A stretch of 64,000 nucleotides of DNA from an uncultured Bacilli bacterium. Its GTDB lineage: Bacteria; Bacillota_I; Bacilli_A; RF39; UBA660. Within the stretch, counting starts at the first letter, position 1; every line of letters starts with the position of its first letter. Shown piece by piece: positions 41,874-51,568 of the stretch. Location of the stretch: the NCBI GenBank assembly GCA_934149245.1, contig CAKPER010000001.1:1-64000 (forward strand). The letters are read 5' to 3'. The notes beneath the pieces were generated by a model, which had not been told where the DNA came from, did not search any database, and was given only the letters and a program-made list of their open reading frames with translations. The position numbers were made by a program, and so were the translations under genes.

Positions 41874-44258
41874 TTATTCTTCTTTTAAAAATTCCATCTT
41901 TTTATATTCTTTTAAGTTAATTATATCTTTCTCACTCATAAAACAAATATCTTTGTAAGTACAAAATTGACACCCAATATTATTCATACCTATTCTTTTA
42001 GGATTTATAGTAAAATTAGCATTAGTAATCTCGTGAATAGCATTATCTATTTTAGATTCCGTTATTTGATATAGTTTATCTATTTCATCATCACTTAAGA
42101 CTTTTTTTGTTCTAAGTCCATTAGAGGTTGTACTCATTCCTTTTATTACTTTACTATTTTGATAGTTAGAATCTAGCATTTCTATTAAGCTCTCATCTAT
42201 ATTAGTATAGCCTTGAAGTTTTAAATTATCTTGCTTTTGTTTTAGATAATCACTTTTGGGATCAGATGAGGGAATAGGATTTATAATTTTTTGAAGATAG
42301 AAACCTACTATTCTAATACTTGGAAACTTATTTTTAAGAAGATAGATATATGTTGGCAATTGTAAATCTAGGCCATGAATAGTATTATTTAAATTAAACT
42401 GTGTACTGCCTGTTTTATAATCGATAATAGCAGCCATTTGTTCATCGTTATCTAGCATTATTTTATCAATAAATCCTTTAAATACAATTTTCATATCATT
42501 AATACTTTTATCTATTTCTACTCTACTTTCATATAAACTTTTATTTAGACTAGAATAGCTATATTGTTCTTTAATGGTCTCTATAATGAATTTTAGTTCT
42601 TCTTTTAAGTTATTTAAGAAAAATAATTCTTTAGCATTAAATTTATATTCTTGTTTATCGATGTATCTTTGATAAGTAGTATCAATATCTATATCTTTAT
42701 CAAAACAAATAGATAATATGTAGTGAAAAAGATTACCTAATATAGTCATAAATGTTTCTTCATAAATATTTATATTTAAGATATTAGATAAATAGTATTT
42801 AAAACTACAATGATAATAATTATTAATAGCACTATAAGATAAGTTAAGGTTATTCTTTAAATATCGTTTTAAAGTTCTAGGATCTATTTTAGTATACTTA
42901 TTATTATAAGTCATATATTCTATATCTTTATAATTATTAAAGAGAACTTCTAATTCTTTAGAGTAAGTATTATATTTTATTAAATTATCAATTTTATCAG
43001 TTAATTCTATTTTATTATAAATGTTAGAATAGTTGTATTCTTTTTGAGGAATCTCTTGCTCTAGTTTTAAGATATCGTTTAGACTAGATAAGTAATAGTC
43101 CCCTGTTAAACTATGGGTTTTATAAGTTATAATTAGATTTTTAGTGTGCTTTATATCATCAAGCCATTTAGCATGATTTTGATTATTTATATCATTAGAG
43201 GTATCTAAATTTAATTTGCTTTTTAAAGAATCACTAAGATAATCTTCATCTTTTATTGTTTGAGGAATTTGACCTTGATTAAAATTCATAAGAAATACAT
43301 AATCGCTCTGAGATGCATCACTTAAATTATCTAATATTTCTACTTTAGAAGATAAGTTTTCTTTATTAATTATTTGATTTTTGAAGTCATTTATTAATAA
43401 TGGTTTTATTTCTAGGTAACTATTGCACCAAGTATATTTATTTAAGATATTAATAATTTTATTGTATATGTCTAGGATATGCTCATCTTCTAAATTATAA
43501 TTTTCTTCTATAAATGATAAGGTACTAGTTATATCATCATCTAAGTGAGATAAGAAGTCTTTAGCAATTTTTGTTGCATAAAGTTTACTTGTATTAAAGG
43601 TAATAGGAATATTAAACATTTTAAATATTCTAGATATTGCTATATTATATTCACTATTTATGCCACATATTTTTATGTTATTTATATCTATACCATCAAT
43701 TACTAATTTACAAATAGATGTTGCAACAAAGACAATTTCATCTTCTAGAGAGTTTAGTTTATAAATTTTATTATGGTGGTATTCTTCTTTGGTGTTACTA
43801 TACATTAAAATATTAGCTTTTGTTTCTTTTTTTATTTCTTCTATTAGATTTTGATAAAACTTAGAAAGATATTTATTATTATAGATAATTATATTTTTAT
43901 GTTGAAGAAAATCTTTAAAAAGTGGTGTATAGTAAAGTAATTTAGCACTATCTAACTCTTTTTTTAGTTTTTTTAGATGTATAATTTTAGGATCATTTAT
44001 ATCACTAGCAAAATATAAGTAATATAAATTATTTAAATACTTATTAGCTACATCATAGGTAAAATCATATTTTTTCATTAAATAAAGATGAGCTTTTTCA
44101 TCATACTTAAAATAAAAATTTTCTTTTAAATCATTTAGAGTCATAAATTTTATATTTAGTAAACTTTTGCTACTACACTCTTCAATTACTTTTACTTTTT
44201 GTTTTTGGCTTGGATTTAATATTAATATGTCATTATCTTTTAGTTTATCTATAATCAT
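41874..44258 (-). CDS. AddB/RexB-like PD-(D/E)XK nuclease with an iron-sulfur site (794 aa)
   Basis: AddB/RexB is the subunit of the double-strand-break repair helicase-nuclease that cuts the other strand. The C-terminal third has the nuclease core (FKGFIDKIMLDN, then AAIIDYKTGSTQ, then LDLQLPTYIYLL) and four cysteines for a 4Fe-4S cluster: one in NYYHCSFKYYL and three in GCQFCTYKDICF. The N-terminus lacks a Walker A motif, as in RexB. At 794 residues it is well below the usual 1,100-1,160. No addA partner is in the window. It begins 24 bases after plsC and is the last gene of the lipid operon. Confidence 0.82.
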   Translation of the reverse strand: MIIDKLKDNDILILNPSQKQKVKVIEECSSKSLLNIKFMTLNDLKENFYFKYDEKAHLYLMKKYDFTYDVANKYLNNLYYLYFASDINDPKIIHLKKLKKELDSAKLLYYTPLFKDFLQHKNIIIYNNKYLSKFYQNLIEEIKKETKANILMYSNTKEEYHHNKIYKLNSLEDEIVFVATSICKLVIDGIDINNIKICGINSEYNIAISRIFKMFNIPITFNTSKLYATKIAKDFLSHLDDDITSTLSFIEENYNLEDEHILDIYNKIINILNKYTWCNSYLEIKPLLINDFKNQIINKENLSSKVEILDNLSDASQSDYVFLMNFNQGQIPQTIKDEDYLSDSLKSKLNLDTSNDINNQNHAKWLDDIKHTKNLIITYKTHSLTGDYYLSSLNDILKLEQEIPQKEYNYSNIYNKIELTDKIDNLIKYNTYSKELEVLFNNYKDIEYMTYNNKYTKIDPRTLKRYLKNNLNLSYSAINNYYHCSFKYYLSNILNINIYEETFMTILGNLFHYILSICFDKDIDIDTTYQRYIDKQEYKFNAKELFFLNNLKEELKFIIETIKEQYSYSSLNKSLYESRVEIDKSINDMKIVFKGFIDKIMLDNDEQMAAIIDYKTGSTQFNLNNTIHGLDLQLPTYIYLLKNKFPSIRIVGFYLQKIINPIPSSDPKSDYLKQKQDNLKLQGYTNIDESLIEMLDSNYQNSKVIKGMSTTSNGLRTKKVLSDDEIDKLYQITESKIDNAIHEITNANFTINPKRIGMNNIGCQFCTYKDICFMSEKDIINLKEYKKMEFLKEE

Positions 44259-44282
44259 TATACATCCTACTCTCTTTAATAG

Positions 44283-44876
44283 TTATTTTGTTATTAAATT
44301 TTTTACTTCTTCAAATAGCTTATTATTAGCTTCTTCTAATGTCATATTTTCTACTTTAAAAGGTTTTCCATACTTTATAGTTAAGTTTTTACTTTTAAAT
44401 TTATAATCTCCTGTTATACCAAATGGTACTATAGTGGCATTTGTTTTAGAAGCCATAGATACTGCTCCAAATTTAAAGGGAAGTAATAATTTATCTTTAG
44501 TTTTGTTTCTAGTTCCCTCGGGGAATAGTCCTATAGCACCACCACTTTTTAGAATATCTAGGGCTTGTTTAGTTGCTTCTTTATCGTGAATGCTTCTGTT
44601 TACTGAAATACAACCAACAAACTTGAAAAACCAAGCTAATTTAGAATCAAAATATTCTTTTTTAGCCATATAATGAATAGTTCTTTTAGTAGCCATAATT
44701 GTTAAGCATTGATCGTAGATGTGTTTGTGGTTACCTACTATTAAAATTGGACCATCTTTAGGAATTACCTCTTTATTAATTATAGTTGGATTATAATATA
44801 ATCTAAACAATACTCTCATAAGAGGAGTTAATAATCTATAACCAAATTCACCTTTAAATCTAGTTTTCTTTTTCAT
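44283..44876 (-). CDS. plsC: 1-acylglycerol-3-phosphate acyltransferase (PlsC family), copy 1
   Basis: PlsC makes phosphatidic acid by adding a second acyl chain, at the membrane. The HX4D motif is in VGNHKHIYDQ, and the FPEGTR box binds the glycerol phosphate. At 197 residues it is typical. Its start overlaps the end of the acyl-CoA ligase gene by 17 bases, so the two are translated together. The second copy at 46639 lies on the other side of the ligase. Either copy could act on a lipid other than lysophosphatidate. Confidence 0.9.
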   Translation of the reverse strand: MKKKTRFKGEFGYRLLTPLMRVLFRLYYNPTIINKEVIPKDGPILIVGNHKHIYDQCLTIMATKRTIHYMAKKEYFDSKLAWFFKFVGCISVNRSIHDKEATKQALDILKSGGAIGLFPEGTRNKTKDKLLLPFKFGAVSMASKTNATIVPFGITGDYKFKSKNLTIKYGKPFKVENMTLEEANNKLFEEVKNLITK

Positions 44877-46635
44877 CTTTCTGTCTCCTTTTATTATTTT
44901 CTTCCTGAAGTTTTTTGAAGTCGACTTTACCTACTATTGTTTTAGGTAGAGATTTTCTAAATTCATATTCGTATACTTGAGAATATTTAGGAAGATTTTT
45001 TTTGCATAGTGCTTTTAATTCTTCTATTAATTCATCACTTTGCTTATATCCTTTATTTAAGACTATGAAGGCTTTAGGAACTTCCATTTTATATTTATGA
45101 GATATTCCTACTACACTGCATAACATTACTGCTTCATGTGATTCTAGGAGTTGCTCTATTTGATTAGGATAAACATTATATCCAGATGAGATAATTAATC
45201 TTTTTAATCTACTGGTATATTTAATGAAACCATCTTTATCCATTGTTCCAAGATCACCAGAATGAAGCCAAATGTTACCGTCATCATGGATATGAAGAGC
45301 TAGATTTGTTTCTTTAATGTTATTGTAATATCCTAGCATTACATTAGGACCACTTATACATATTTCACCTTCCTCGCCGTAAGGAACTTCCTCATCCTCT
45401 GGTGAAAAGATACCTATATAACAGCCTGGGAACGGAATACCTACAGAAGAAGTTTTAGGAATGCTCTTTAATCCTAAGCAAACTGCGGCTAAAGATTCAC
45501 TCATTCCATATCCTTGCAATATTCTTGTATTAGCTCCATGCTCATGAAGAAAGGTATTAATCTTATTCTCCATTGAGGCTTTTAAAGTGTCACCTCCTGA
45601 TATTACATATTTTAAATAGCTTAATTCTAAAGATTTGCTATTAGGATTTTTCATTAGAGCTTCAAATAAAGTTGGTACACCTATTACAAATTCTGGTTTA
45701 TGTTTATTTAATAATTTATCAAATTCCATACCATTAAATTTAGGAAGTAATATAACTTCAGCTCCTAAACACAAAGGAGTGTAGACACAGACTCCTAGAC
45801 CAAAGCCGTGAAAAATTGGCATAATGGCTAGACATTTATCACCGATAGTTAATTCGTCAAAGACAATTCTTGATTGTTCTACTAGAGTAATAAAGTTGCC
45901 GTTAGATAAAACTATAGCTTTAGGGGTTCCAGTTGAACCTCCACTATGAATCATAACAGCTGGATTATTTTTAAGGCCATGTTTTTTAGGTGGGATTGGT
46001 CTTGTAAAATCAGTATTTTTGGGTTCTTTAATGAAATCATTCCAAGTAGAATAAAGATTTATTTTCTTTGGTATTTTATATTTATATCCTTCTTTTAAAT
46101 GGTAAGCAACATTCATTGGGAAAGGCATAGAATTTCCTGGAGATACTACTACTACTTTTAAAACTTCAGTGTCTTTAATTATTGCTCTTACTTTATCCAA
46201 ATCAAGATCAACTGTTACTATCATAATGCTTTTAGTTTCTACTAAAGTATTTTTTATCTCGTTTTCACTAGATAAGGGGTGAATCATATTACAAATTGCT
46301 CCTAATTTATTTAGGGCTAGAAAGGATATTACTCCTTCTGGGGTATTAGGCATACAAATTGTTACTACGTCTCCATATCTTATACCATAATATTTAAAAC
46401 TCATTGCACATTCATCTACTTTATTTAAAAGGCTTTGATAAGTTATTCTTGTACCATAATAATTTATGGCACATTTACTTGAATATTTATAGCTATTTTC
46501 CTTAAAATTTTCATATAAAGAAGTATCTGGTATGTCTAAATCCATCTCTTTAGGCGAATAATATTTGCTCCAAGGAGCATTAGGTTTCTTTTTAAAACCT
46601 AAGAATCTAAAAAATTTCATATTAAATATTCCCAT
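44860..46635 (-). CDS. Acyl-CoA synthetase / acyl-ACP ligase (591 aa)
   Basis: ANL-superfamily enzyme that activates fatty acids with ATP. Motifs in order: MIHSGGSTGTPKAIVL (P-loop), GYGMSESLA, WLHSGDLG with the ribose-binding Asp, TSRLKRLIISSGYNVYP, and the catalytic Lys in TIVGKVDF. No membrane segments. It lies between two PlsC-type acyltransferases with 3- and 17-base spacing or overlap, so its product is probably handed to them. This would let the cell use exogenous fatty acids for phospholipids. Confidence 0.9.
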   Translation of the reverse strand: MGIFNMKFFRFLGFKKKPNAPWSKYYSPKEMDLDIPDTSLYENFKENSYKYSSKCAINYYGTRITYQSLLNKVDECAMSFKYYGIRYGDVVTICMPNTPEGVISFLALNKLGAICNMIHPLSSENEIKNTLVETKSIMIVTVDLDLDKVRAIIKDTEVLKVVVVSPGNSMPFPMNVAYHLKEGYKYKIPKKINLYSTWNDFIKEPKNTDFTRPIPPKKHGLKNNPAVMIHSGGSTGTPKAIVLSNGNFITLVEQSRIVFDELTIGDKCLAIMPIFHGFGLGVCVYTPLCLGAEVILLPKFNGMEFDKLLNKHKPEFVIGVPTLFEALMKNPNSKSLELSYLKYVISGGDTLKASMENKINTFLHEHGANTRILQGYGMSESLAAVCLGLKSIPKTSSVGIPFPGCYIGIFSPEDEEVPYGEEGEICISGPNVMLGYYNNIKETNLALHIHDDGNIWLHSGDLGTMDKDGFIKYTSRLKRLIISSGYNVYPNQIEQLLESHEAVMLCSVVGISHKYKMEVPKAFIVLNKGYKQSDELIEELKALCKKNLPKYSQVYEYEFRKSLPKTIVGKVDFKKLQEENNKRRQKDEKEN

Positions 46636-46638
46636 ATT

Positions 46639-47229
46639 TTACCTACTTTCTTTTTTACTTAATTCACTACTAATTATATTCATTAGTTTGTTATTTTCAC
46701 AAGTTAAATCGTTATTTTTAGTATTTATTTTATAAGGTTTATAAAATTCGATTATAACACTTTTTCGAAATAGTTTATATTTATTTTTTATAGTAAATGG
46801 TACTAAGCTAGCATTAGTTTCACTAGCCATCTTTACAGCCCCTATTTTAAAGGGCATGATGATATCTTTGGTTTTGTTTATAGTACCTTCAGGAAATATG
46901 CCTATTAGAGCATCTTTATTTAGGACGTCAATAGCCTTATTTAAAGCATTTTTATCGTGGATACTTCTATTTACAGGTATTATTCCCATGTTGGTAAATA
47001 TAGGCTTTTTGATTCCTTTAATTAGGCTATCTTTTGCTAAAAAATGGATAGTTCTTTGGGTTGACGATATTAATAATAAACAATCTAAGTTGCTAGTATG
47101 GTTTCCTACTAAAATACATCTTTTTTCTTTTGGAATGTTATTTAGTCCTTTGTAGGTTGGTCTAAAAGTTATATCAAAGAGAAACTTAATTATTGGTCTA
47201 GTTATTTTATATAAAATTGGTTCTTTCAA
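46639..47229 (-). CDS. plsC: 1-acylglycerol-3-phosphate acyltransferase (PlsC family), copy 2
   Basis: HX4D is in VGNHTSNLDCLL and the substrate box is FPEGTINKTKD, where the usual Arg after Thr is replaced by Ile. The frame opens at a TTG at 47256, but AGAAGGAT lies seven bases before a second TTG at 47229, so I take TTG 47229 as the start. It is the first gene of the acyltransferase-ligase-acyltransferase-nuclease operon. It differs clearly from copy 1, so the two probably act at different steps or on different lipids. Confidence 0.88.
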   Translation of the reverse strand: MKEPILYKITRPIIKFLFDITFRPTYKGLNNIPKEKRCILVGNHTSNLDCLLLISSTQRTIHFLAKDSLIKGIKKPIFTNMGIIPVNRSIHDKNALNKAIDVLNKDALIGIFPEGTINKTKDIIMPFKIGAVKMASETNASLVPFTIKNKYKLFRKSVIIEFYKPYKINTKNNDLTCENNKLMNIISSELSKKESR

Positions 47230-47260
47230 ATTTATCCTTCTTTCTTTAAATATCAAGTTA

Positions 47261-47289
47261 ATGATATCATATTTATACTAGTTTGGCAA
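47261..47289 (-). promoter_or_regulatory. Promoter of the lipid/AddB-like operon
   Basis: Minus-strand TTGCCA (47284-47289), 17-base spacer, TATCAT (47261-47266) with TGA before it (extended -10). Confidence 0.65.
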
Positions 47290-47390
47290 TTAACACATAT
47301 ATAAATTTAGGAGTAGCGATAGTTATTATTTTTAGTAAAATAAAAGATTTTTTTTAATATTACATTAGTAGTAAACTTTATAAATTTTTA

Positions 47391-47428
47391 GAAAAAAAGA
47401 AAAAACACTTAAATTAATTAAATGTTTT
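47391..47428 (-). terminator. Terminator of the NodB deacetylase gene
   Basis: AAAACACTTA pairs with TAAATGTTTT around a short AT loop at the stop codon, followed on the minus strand by a T-rich run. Confidence 0.55.
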
Positions 47429-48861
47429 TAATTATTAATACGATGGACAATTTGAGGAGTATCTAGGGTTATATTAGAAAATTGATAACCGTTAGATTTT
47501 CCATATTTAATGATTGCTCTTAGAGCATTTAAGGTATAATAGTTATTTTCAAAATCGTGCATTAGGACCATATTTACTCTATTATGTTTTAAATTATTTA
47601 TAACATTGTTATATACCTCATTACTCGAGTGAACACCACCAGCATCTTCTGATGAAATGTTCCAGTCGTAATATTTATAGCCTTTTTTTCCTACTTCACT
47701 AGCTAAATAACTCATAACACCACTTGTATATCTTTTACTTATAGTATTAGAACTCCCTCCAGGAAATCTTATAATTTTACTATTAATACCAATAATATTT
47801 TTTACTTTATTAGACATTTTTTCAAGATCATCTATGTAAGCATTATTACTTGAATATATTGTTTGATAGTTATGAGTGTAACTGTGAAGGCCTACAGTAT
47901 GTCCCTCATCATATTCTCTTTTTATTAAGTAATTTAAACTATCATCATGATTTATTACAAAGAATGTAGCTTTGATGTCTTCAGACTTTAAAATATCTAA
48001 AATTTGACTAGTTACGGTTTTGCTTGGCCCATCATCAAAGGTTAGATAGATGACACTATTGGTTGTTGTATTGTTGACCATTACGTTTATTGTTCTCTCA
48101 ACAGCAGTTACATTACCACTACTATCACTTACTTTATAAGTTATTTTATATATACCAATTTTAGAAGTATCAACAGAGCCACTTACTTCTACTTTACTAG
48201 TTAAATTACCATCACAGTTATCTAGAGCTTCGTAGCCAGGATCTCTAAAAGTAGAATTTAGATAAAGATTCATATAATTATAACCATTTAATTTAATAAT
48301 TGGAGCTTCTTTATCTTCTCTTATTAACTCTCTTGTTTTAACTGTTCTATTGCCAAAAGTATCTTCAACAATATAATTAATTTTATCTTTTTCAAGGTTA
48401 GTTATTACTTTTTTAGTTAAGTTGCCATCATAATTATCAAATGCTTCATAGCCTTCTTCTTTGTATGAATCATTTGGACATAACCTTACTTCCTTACTAC
48501 CAATTAATTTTAATGTTGGAGGTTTACTATCAATTACTTTTACGGTTCTTGTTTTTTTTACATCAAAAATTAAATATTTTATTTTATAATTTACTTGATA
48601 AGAACCAATTTTTTTAGGATTAATATTATTTGATACTTCTACATTATTAGTTATATCTTTATTTAAAACATAGGATTTATATCCTGGTTCAGTATAGCCT
48701 TTATTGACTTCAATTGTCATATCTTTATTATTTGTTAAATATAGTTTAGGTGTTAATACTATGCAAGCTATGAATGTTATTAGGGCTATTATTCCTAAAA
48801 CTATAATGGCAATTATTATTATTTTTTTATGTTTGTTTTTCAGTTTGTACTTCCTGTTCAT
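47428..48861 (-). CDS. Membrane-anchored polysaccharide deacetylase (NodB) with three Ig-like domains
   Basis: NodB enzymes remove acetyl groups from peptidoglycan or other surface glycans. One N-terminal membrane anchor (residues 13-35) is followed by three DUF5011/Ig-like domains (each with a pattern such as YEEFDNYDGNLT or DPGYEALDNCDGNLT) and a NodB domain from about residue 265. The metal site and core are visible: IYLTFDDGPS, GLHSYTHNYQ, RFPGGSS and a final LMHDFENN. At 477 residues the Ig-like stalk would hold the enzyme away from the membrane. Monocistronic, with its own promoter and terminator. Confidence 0.9.
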   Translation of the reverse strand: MNRKYKLKNKHKKIIIIAIIVLGIIALITFIACIVLTPKLYLTNNKDMTIEVNKGYTEPGYKSYVLNKDITNNVEVSNNINPKKIGSYQVNYKIKYLIFDVKKTRTVKVIDSKPPTLKLIGSKEVRLCPNDSYKEEGYEAFDNYDGNLTKKVITNLEKDKINYIVEDTFGNRTVKTRELIREDKEAPIIKLNGYNYMNLYLNSTFRDPGYEALDNCDGNLTSKVEVSGSVDTSKIGIYKITYKVSDSSGNVTAVERTINVMVNNTTTNSVIYLTFDDGPSKTVTSQILDILKSEDIKATFFVINHDDSLNYLIKREYDEGHTVGLHSYTHNYQTIYSSNNAYIDDLEKMSNKVKNIIGINSKIIRFPGGSSNTISKRYTSGVMSYLASEVGKKGYKYYDWNISSEDAGGVHSSNEVYNNVINNLKHNRVNMVLMHDFENNYYTLNALRAIIKYGKSNGYQFSNITLDTPQIVHRINN

Positions 48862-48885
48862 ATTTTATCACTACCCATACATATT

Positions 48886-48913
48886 ATTTTATCATATTTT
48901 TTTGTTTTAGCAA
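48886..48913 (-). promoter_or_regulatory. Promoter of the NodB deacetylase gene
   Basis: Minus-strand TTGCTA (48908-48913), 16-base spacer, TAAAAT (48886-48891) with TGA before it. Confidence 0.55.
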
Positions 48914-48975
48914 GTTAATTATACTTAGATTTACACTAATAGTATGGACGAAATATTATAAAAAAATAATAATAA

Positions 48976-49019
48976 AAGCATGTAGAAATAATTTAAAAAC
49001 AAAATAATTCTACATGCTT
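48976..49019 (-). terminator. Terminator of the priA-ylmC unit
   Basis: AAGCATGTAGAA and TTCTACATGCTT form a perfect 12-base stem that can extend inward, followed on the minus strand by a T-rich run. Confidence 0.85.
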
Positions 49020-49020
49020 A

Positions 49021-49263
49021 TTATTCTAGATTATTTTTACAATCAACTAATATTATGTCATCACCTATTTTTATTATTTGGTTCCATAGCAAATTTATGT
49101 TTTCTTTATTACTATTAAATAATCTTCTATTTGGTTTTCTATCTTCTAGAAGTAATTTTGCAACCATGCCTTTTCTATCTATTATAACATCTATGATGTT
49201 GCCTATTCTTCTGCCTGTTGCTATATCTATGATTTCTTTATCTTGTAGTTCTGATAAATTCAT
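49021..49263 (-). CDS. YlmC/YmxH-family PRC-barrel protein (80 aa)
   Basis: The ordered motifs LQDKEIIDIATGRRIGNIIDVIID and GMVAKLLLED match the YlmC/YmxH family of short PRC-barrel proteins. They are often labelled sporulation proteins, but the function is unproven and they occur in non-spore-formers. No membrane segment. It lies 47 bases downstream of priA on the same strand and shares its terminator. Confidence 0.85.
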   Translation of the reverse strand: MNLSELQDKEIIDIATGRRIGNIIDVIIDRKGMVAKLLLEDRKPNRRLFNSNKENINLLWNQIIKIGDDIILVDCKNNLE

Positions 49264-49310
49264 ATAACCACCTAATAAATTATATTAGATTTTTTTAAAT
49301 ATAGAATTAT

Positions 49311-51494
49311 TTATAAATGATTAGGATTTATATCTATTTCAACATTAACTTTACTATTTTGTTTGTAGTGATTATCTAGTTTTAGAAGAGTTTCTTTTAG
49401 TTTAGGATCTTGTTTGTATTTGATAATACACTGTTGTTTATAGATGTTATTTATTCTGAAAATATTGGCCATTGCTGGTCCTAAGACAAATGTTTGGCTA
49501 CTTAGATTATTTTTTAAGAAGTCACCTACTTTTTTGGCTTCTGTAAAGCTTAAGTTATAGTCTTTAGTGCTTATAGTTACTAGTATTATGTAGTAATAAG
49601 GGCTATAATTTAATTTTTTTCTTAATTTCATTTCTTCTAAATAAAAGGCTGGATAGTTATGTTTGCTGGCTAAGACTATACTATAGTGATTATTGTTATA
49701 GGTTTGAATTATTACTTCTCCCTTATGTTCAGCACGACCAGCCCGGCCAGCTACTTGAGATAATAATTGAAAAGTTCTTTCACTGCTTCTATAGTCTGGA
49801 ATATTTAGACTAGCATCAGCGTTTAAAACTCCTACCAGGGTTACTAGAGGAAAATCTAGACCTTTAGCAATCATTTGCGTACCTACTAAAATGTCATACT
49901 TATGGTTGGCAAAATCATCTATTATTTTTTGATGAGATCCTTTTTTAGAAGTTGTATCAATATCCATTCTTACTATTTTAGCACTATATTTTTTATTTAA
50001 CTCCTCTTCTAATTTTTCTGTACCTAAACCAAATTCTTTTAAATCAGTATTACCACAACTAGGACATTTTGTATATTTGGGGGTTGCGTAACCACAATAA
50101 TGACACCTTAACATATTGCTTGTTTTGTGATAAGTTAGGCTAATATCACAATTATGACACTTGGCTGTTTCACCACAATTATTACAAGTTAAGATAGAAG
50201 AATAACCACGTCTATTTAAAAGAAGGATTATTTGTTCTCTGTTTTTCAATTTTTCTTTTATTTTAGTATCTAATAGATGTGATATTATAAAATTTCCTTT
50301 TTTTATTTCTTCTTTCATATCTATAATAGATACTTTTGGTAAGTTGCCTGCTCCTGCTCTTTTGGTTAGCGTTAATAAAGTATAGACCTTATTACAAGCT
50401 CTAGCCATACTTTCTAAAGAAGGAGTGGCACTTCCTAATAAGACAGGACAGTTATGATATTTACTACGCATAATGGCTATATCTTTAGCATCATAGCGAG
50501 GATGATTATCTTGTTTGTATGTTTGAGTATGTTCTTCATCTATAATTATGATACCTATGTTCTTTAGAGGCGCAAATATAGCACTTCTAGCTCCTATTAC
50601 AATTTTGACTTTAGAGGCCATTATTTTTCTATATTCATCATATTTTTCAGAATCACTAAGTCCAGAATGAAGAATAGCAATAATATTTCCAAATCTAGAG
50701 CTAAATCTTTCTACTATTTGAGGAGTTAAACTAATCTCTGGTACTAACATAATAGCTGTTTTATTATTATCAACTACTTTTTTTATAATATTCATGTATA
50801 CCTCTGTTTTACCAGATCCAGTTATGCCATAAAGTAAGAATGTTTTAGAAGTACCAAAGCTTTTGGATACAGAATCAACAACTTGTTGCTGGTATTTATT
50901 TAAAGTAACAATTTTATCTTCTTTCTTATTATCATAGCAGTAACGATACTTTTCTATTTCTTCTAGCTTTATTAAATTATGTTTTAGGAGTGTTTTAATG
51001 GTACTATCTTGTCTTGTTATTTTTATTTTATCTTTATCTAATAGAGAATTTAAAATATCTATTTGTTTAGGATATTTACAAGTTGCAAGATAATTTTTTA
51101 TAAATTGTTTATCTTGAGCTAGGCTTATATACTTATCTTTTTTTATATTAATAGAAGTTTTATGGCTAGCTTTTAGAGCTTTAGGTAACATTACTTGATA
51201 AGCACTTATTTTAGAGCAAAGAGTTTTTTCACTAATAAATTTACCAAGCTTTAACATTTCTTCATTTAGTATGGGTTCTTCATCTACTAAAGTTGTTATT
51301 TCTTTTAATTCATAGGCATTGTTATCGACTGGTGATAAAAGATTAGTTACAAATCCTTCAAGATGTTGGTGGCCAAATGGTACTTTTACTCTTGCTCCTA
51401 CTTTTATTTTATCTTGAATTTTTGGAGGAACAAGATAATCAAAAGTTTTATCAACGCTTTTTGCTCCTACTTCTACTATTACTTTTGCAACCAT
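49311..51494 (-). CDS. priA: Primosomal replication-restart helicase PriA
   Basis: PriA reloads the replisome at stalled forks. The N-terminal DNA-binding domain (about residues 1-105) is followed by helicase motifs: GITGSGKTEVYM (Walker A), IIDEEHTQTYKQD (the DEEH box), LLGSATPSLES and GTQMIAKGLDFP. Eight Cys in CNNCGETAKCHNC and CHYCG / CPSCG bind two zinc ions. At about 727 residues it has normal length. A GTG at 51503 keeps the frame open, but GGAGGTG at 51501-51507 selects the ATG at 51494. Confidence 0.97.
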   Translation of the reverse strand: MVAKVIVEVGAKSVDKTFDYLVPPKIQDKIKVGARVKVPFGHQHLEGFVTNLLSPVDNNAYELKEITTLVDEEPILNEEMLKLGKFISEKTLCSKISAYQVMLPKALKASHKTSINIKKDKYISLAQDKQFIKNYLATCKYPKQIDILNSLLDKDKIKITRQDSTIKTLLKHNLIKLEEIEKYRYCYDNKKEDKIVTLNKYQQQVVDSVSKSFGTSKTFLLYGITGSGKTEVYMNIIKKVVDNNKTAIMLVPEISLTPQIVERFSSRFGNIIAILHSGLSDSEKYDEYRKIMASKVKIVIGARSAIFAPLKNIGIIIIDEEHTQTYKQDNHPRYDAKDIAIMRSKYHNCPVLLGSATPSLESMARACNKVYTLLTLTKRAGAGNLPKVSIIDMKEEIKKGNFIISHLLDTKIKEKLKNREQIILLLNRRGYSSILTCNNCGETAKCHNCDISLTYHKTSNMLRCHYCGYATPKYTKCPSCGNTDLKEFGLGTEKLEEELNKKYSAKIVRMDIDTTSKKGSHQKIIDDFANHKYDILVGTQMIAKGLDFPLVTLVGVLNADASLNIPDYRSSERTFQLLSQVAGRAGRAEHKGEVIIQTYNNNHYSIVLASKHNYPAFYLEEMKLRKKLNYSPYYYIILVTISTKDYNLSFTEAKKVGDFLKNNLSSQTFVLGPAMANIFRINNIYKQQCIIKYKQDPKLKETLLKLDNHYKQNSKVNVEIDINPNHL

Positions 51495-51519
51495 AATAAT
51501 CACCTCCAGAATTTCTGAT

Positions 51520-51528
51520 ATTATAGCA
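51520..51528 (-). promoter_or_regulatory. Extended -10 promoter of priA
   Basis: Minus-strand TGCTATAAT, 26 bases before the priA ATG, with no clear -35 box. It would let priA be transcribed apart from the 1,580-residue gene upstream. Confidence 0.5.
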
Positions 51529-51568
51529 TTTATTTAATTATTCAAAATAATAATTTACTATAAGTTTT

